Origin: Armatimonadota bacterium
Lineage (GTDB): Bacteria; Armatimonadota; Fimbriimonadia; Fimbriimonadales; Fimbriimonadaceae
NCBI GenBank assembly: GCA_022563855.1
Contig: JADFMN010000010.1
Location: forward strand, 54,674-118,673
Direction: 5' to 3'
Length of the DNA stretch: 64,000 nucleotides
Positions 61,639 to 64,000 of this stretch are shown piece after piece. A model generated the notes under the pieces. It had not been told where the DNA came from and searched no databases. It worked only from the letters and a program-made list of their open reading frames with translations. The first letter of the stretch is position 1. Each line of letters starts with the position of its first letter. Position numbers and translations under genes: made by a program.

Positions 61639-61824
61639 ATGGCGAAGAAGTCACAAATCGTTAAATCGCAAAAGAAACCTAAATTCTCGACGCGTATCGT
61701 GCGTCGGTGCTTCCGGTGTGGTCGGCGTCGCGGGTACATGGGCGATTTCGACCTCTGCCGTATTTGTTTTCGTGAGCTGGTCCGTAAAGGAGAGATTCCG
61801 GGTTTTCGTAAAGCGTCTTGGTAG
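61639..61824 (+). CDS. rpsZ: Ribosomal protein S14, zinc-binding type
   Basis: 61 aa, the short type. Zinc ligands C-F-R-C and C-R-I-C: R-R-C-F-R-C-G-R-R-R-G-Y, D-L-C-R-I-C-F-R-E, ending G-E-I-P-G-F-R-K-A-S-W. Parcubacteria and Gram-positive bacteria use this form. Confidence 0.96.
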   Translation: MAKKSQIVKSQKKPKFSTRIVRRCFRCGRRRGYMGDFDLCRICFRELVRKGEIPGFRKASW

Positions 61825-61825
61825 C

Positions 61826-62221
61826 ATGCCGCCAACCGACCCCATCGCCGATTTCCTCACCCGTCTACGCAACGCGAGTGCTGTGGGAAAGCTCGAAGTC
61901 CGCACTCCTTATGCGAAGATGCTTGAGAGAATCGCTACGGTTCTTGCAAAAGAGGCTTTTATTGAGCGCGTTGAGCATCGTGGACGCGGTCCCCGCAAGG
62001 TACTCGTGGTGTATTTGCGCTACATCGACGGTAAGCCAGCAATCGAGAATCTCCGCCGCGTCTCGCGTCCCGGCAAGCGTATTTATGCATCCGCGAAGGA
62101 TTTGCGGCCCGTGAAATCGGGGTATGGTATCTTGGTGCTTTCAACCCCGCAGGGCCTTTTCACGAATCGTGAAGCGCGAAAGCGCAATGTCGGAGGCGAG
62201 ATAGTCTGTGAGGTATGGTAA
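61826..62221 (+). CDS. rpsH: Ribosomal protein S8
   Basis: 131 aa from ATG 61,826, one base after rpsZ. D-P-I-A-D-F-L-T-R-L-R-N-A, P-Y-A-K-M-L-E-R-I, S-R-P-G-K-R-I-Y, G-I-L-V-L-S-T-P-Q-G-L-F-T-N-R-E-A and G-G-E-I-V-C-E-V-W are diagnostic. Confidence 0.96.
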   Translation: MPPTDPIADFLTRLRNASAVGKLEVRTPYAKMLERIATVLAKEAFIERVEHRGRGPRKVLVVYLRYIDGKPAIENLRRVSRPGKRIYASAKDLRPVKSGYGILVLSTPQGLFTNREARKRNVGGEIVCEVW

Positions 62222-62233
62222 CGACCATGAAAC

Positions 62234-62776
62234 ATGAGTAGGATTGGTCGACAACCGATTACGCTGCCCGAAGGCGTGAAAGCGACGATAAGGGAGGATG
62301 AGGTGGTTGTTGAGGGTTCGCTGGGGAAGATTACAGTTCCTCTGCCCGCAGAGATTACGGTACAGGAGAACGATGGCTCGTTAACGCTCTCGCCGACGAG
62401 GGAAACAAAGCGTACGCGTGCGCTCTGGGGACTGACGCGTTCGTTGCTGGCGAACGCGGTTGAGGGCGTCACTCAAGGCTTCATCCGACGTCTTATCATC
62501 GAGGGTATCGGTTACCGTGCGAATCTCGAGGGCGAGACGTTGATACTCTTGTTGGGGTTCTCGCATCCGGTGCGCGTTGAGGCGCCGGAAGGGATTACGT
62601 TCGCGGTCGAGAAGAATACCATTTCCGTCTCCGGTATCGACAAGCAGCTTGTTGGCAATACCGCAGCAACCATTCGCGCTTTCCGAAAACCCGAGCCCTA
62701 TAAAGGCAAGGGTATCCGTTGGGAGGATGAGGTGGTCCGACGTAAGGCCGGAAAGAGGGCGGCCACCACCGCGTAG
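62234..62776 (+). CDS. rplF: Ribosomal protein L6
   Basis: 180 aa. [22 protein letters not shown] and the C-terminal [14 protein letters not shown]. Typical two-domain length. Confidence 0.96.
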   Translation: MSRIGRQPITLPEGVKATIREDEVVVEGSLGKITVPLPAEITVQENDGSLTLSPTRETKRTRALWGLTRSLLANAVEGVTQGFIRRLIIEGIGYRANLEGETLILLLGFSHPVRVEAPEGITFAVEKNTISVSGIDKQLVGNTAATIRAFRKPEPYKGKGIRWEDEVVRRKAGKRAATTA

Positions 62777-62786
62777 CGTTTTGTAT

Positions 62787-63173
62787 ATGCGTTCCAAGTC
62801 AGCACAACGTCAACAGGGTCGTCTGCGCCGCCACCGGCGTGTTCGTGCACGCGTTTCCGGCACGAGTGAGCGTCCTCGCCTCGCAGTGTTCCGTTCAAGC
62901 AAGCATATCGTCGCCCAACTTATCGACGATGCGGCACAACAGACGCTCGCAGCGGCTTCTGATCAGGAGTTGAAGCGCGTGACGGTAGCGAAAGGCGTGA
63001 GTAAGCAGATGGCGAAAGCAGCGGCCGTTGGAGTCCTTGTTGCAGAGCGCGCGAAAAAGGCAGGGATCAGCGAGGCCGTGTTCGACCGGGGGGGCTTCGC
63101 ATACCATGGAAGAGTGAAGGCACTTGCTGAGAGCGCACGTAAACTCGGACTCAAATTCTTACCGACGAGATAG
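62787..63173 (+). CDS. rplR: Ribosomal protein L18
   Basis: 128 aa from ATG 62,787 (the frame is open upstream within rplF). [31 protein letters not shown] and [16 protein letters not shown] are conserved. It binds 5S rRNA. Confidence 0.95.
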   Translation: MRSKSAQRQQGRLRRHRRVRARVSGTSERPRLAVFRSSKHIVAQLIDDAAQQTLAAASDQELKRVTVAKGVSKQMAKAAAVGVLVAERAKKAGISEAVFDRGGFAYHGRVKALAESARKLGLKFLPTR

Positions 63174-63175
63174 AT

Positions 63176-63768
63176 ATGCCGACATCCACGCCGCCAAAAT
63201 CGACCTCACCCCCGCGCCGCTCGCGCCCTCCACAACGCGGAAGGAGACCCCCTCCTAGAGTGACGACGAGCCAGTCAGAGTTCGAGAGTAAGACGATCGA
63301 TATTAATCGCGTTGCACGCATGGTTGCAGGCGGACGCCGTTTCGTTTTCGTGTGCTCGTCGCTGTGGGTAATCATAAAGGTGTCGTGGGTATCGGGGTAG
63401 CGAAATCCCGCGACATCCGTAGTGCAGTGGAAAAGGCGACACGGCGGGCACATACGGCGCGCTTCACGGTACCTCGTCGTGACGGTACTATCCCGCGCGA
63501 AATATTGGTGAAAAAAGGTACCGCGAGAATCCTCATGCGCCCGGCGCGTCCTGGGCACGGTGTCGTTGCCGGCGGTGTTATCCGTACCATTTGCGACCTT
63601 GCCGGGATTACCGATATTTCCGCGAAAATCCTTTCGCGTTCGACGAATGATCTCGTCAACGCGCGTGCGACGATCGCTGGCCTCAAGAAACTTGCAGAAC
63701 GTATGAAGGTGGCTGAAGCGCGCAAAAAGCTAGCCGAGAAAGATACGAAGAGTGAGGCGAAGACGTAA
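63176..63768 (+). CDS. rpsE: Ribosomal protein S5 with an apparent one-base deletion
   Basis: The first frame (from 63,176) gives a Pro/Arg-rich tail and I-D-I-N-R-V-A-R-M-V-A-G-G-R-R-F, then goes out of frame. The second frame (from about 63,344) resumes R-V-L-V-A-V-G-N-H-K-G-V-V-G-I-G-V-A-K. Adding one C after 63,343 restores G-G-R-R-F-R-F-R-V-L-V-A-V-G, the family consensus. Since S5 is essential, I read it as a sequencing or assembly error. With it the protein is about 197 aa. Confidence 0.88.
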
Positions 63769-63770
63769 CT

Positions 63771-64000
63771 ATGCAGATGCACACCATACAACCGAAACAC
63801 TCTCCACGCCGCGCACGGCGTGTTGGACGCGGCGGCAAACGCGGGGCGTTCTCTGGTCGCGGCGTGAAAGGGCAGAAGAAGCACGGAACGAGGATACGCC
63901 CCGCCATCCGCGATTTCATCAAGAGGACCCCGAAGCTCCGTGGTGAGTCGTCGGTTTCTGCTCCGAAACGGCAAGTGCCGACTATCGTGAACTTGCGCGA
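63771..64000 (+). CDS. rplO: Ribosomal protein L15, 3'-truncated by window end
   Basis: 76 residues present. S-P-R-R-A-R-R-V-G-R-G-G-K-R-G-A-F-S-G-R-G and G-Q-K-K-H-G-T-R-I-R-P-A-I-R-D. The start is 2 nt after the rpsE stop. rpmD (L30), normally between rpsE and rplO, is absent, as in CPR bacteria. Confidence 0.93.
   Translation, partial: MQMHTIQPKHSPRRARRVGRGGKRGAFSGRGVKGQKKHGTRIRPAIRDFIKRTPKLRGESSVSAPKRQVPTIVNLR

Overview
The first ~55.45 kb look like one free-living, Gram-negative-type bacterium, and the last ~8.5 kb look like a different one. The first part is dense, moderately GC-rich, with TAT signals, lipoprotein signals, a PEP-CTERM protein, VIT/VWA proteins, a GH116 glycosidase, bacterial PUR-alpha and many dispersed intergenic repeats. 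I would guess Armatimonadota (Fimbriimonadia-like), but this is inference from gene content only. The last part (about 55,450-64,000) is a ribosomal-protein operon with features of Candidate Phyla Radiation bacteria (Parcubacteria-like): 61-aa zinc-type S14, rpmD (L30) absent between rpsE and rplO, very tight packing. An aminotransferase on the minus strand and rplC on the plus strand are both cut off at the same GTC-rich stretch (about 55,445-55,465). I read this as an assembly chimera.

Layout. 0-5 kb: small secreted proteins, a REP-associated HUH transposase between exact inverted REP hairpins, a DUF2071 protein and an orphan D12-class adenine methyltransferase. 5-7.7 kb: a translationally coupled operon pxpB-pxpA-pxpC (ATP-dependent 5-oxoprolinase) followed by a DCC/DUF393 thiol oxidoreductase whose two active-site cysteines are both encoded by UGA. 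7.7-26 kb: housekeeping genes (dut, purA, ggt, ribBA, pyrG, cca, AI-2E-type permease), a DUF559 nuclease-like protein, a PUR-alpha/HTH protein, an RGG-like repeat protein and two tandem VIT-VWA proteins. 26-35 kb: tRNA-Ala(GGC), small hypothetical genes, a GH116 glycosidase, a PEP-CTERM protein and an ECF sigma factor with a coupled membrane protein. 35-39.7 kb: a molybdenum hydroxylase operon (iorA-iorB-xdhC-mocA type) and a VOC protein sharing a duplicated promoter. 40-48 kb: an expanded array of five six-bladed PD40/TolB-like propeller proteins plus small membrane proteins. Six of these genes carry the same promoter/hairpin/leader cassette at an identical 66-nt distance. 48-55 kb: hypothetical genes, a trypsin-like peptidase, a GIY-YIG-like protein, an HDOD protein and a second UGA-containing redox gene, a TlpA-like lipoprotein with motif W-U-G-P-C.

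The most interesting point is selenocysteine. Three UGA codons fall exactly at catalytic cysteine positions of two unrelated thioredoxin-like families. The frame is open on both sides, and hairpins follow at SECIS-like distances. UGA is an ordinary stop in many neighbouring genes (pxpC, ggt, GH116), so global recoding is unlikely. The Sec-DCC protein would be a UxxU (diselenide) enzyme coupled to 5-oxoproline metabolism. selA/B/C/D are not in the window.
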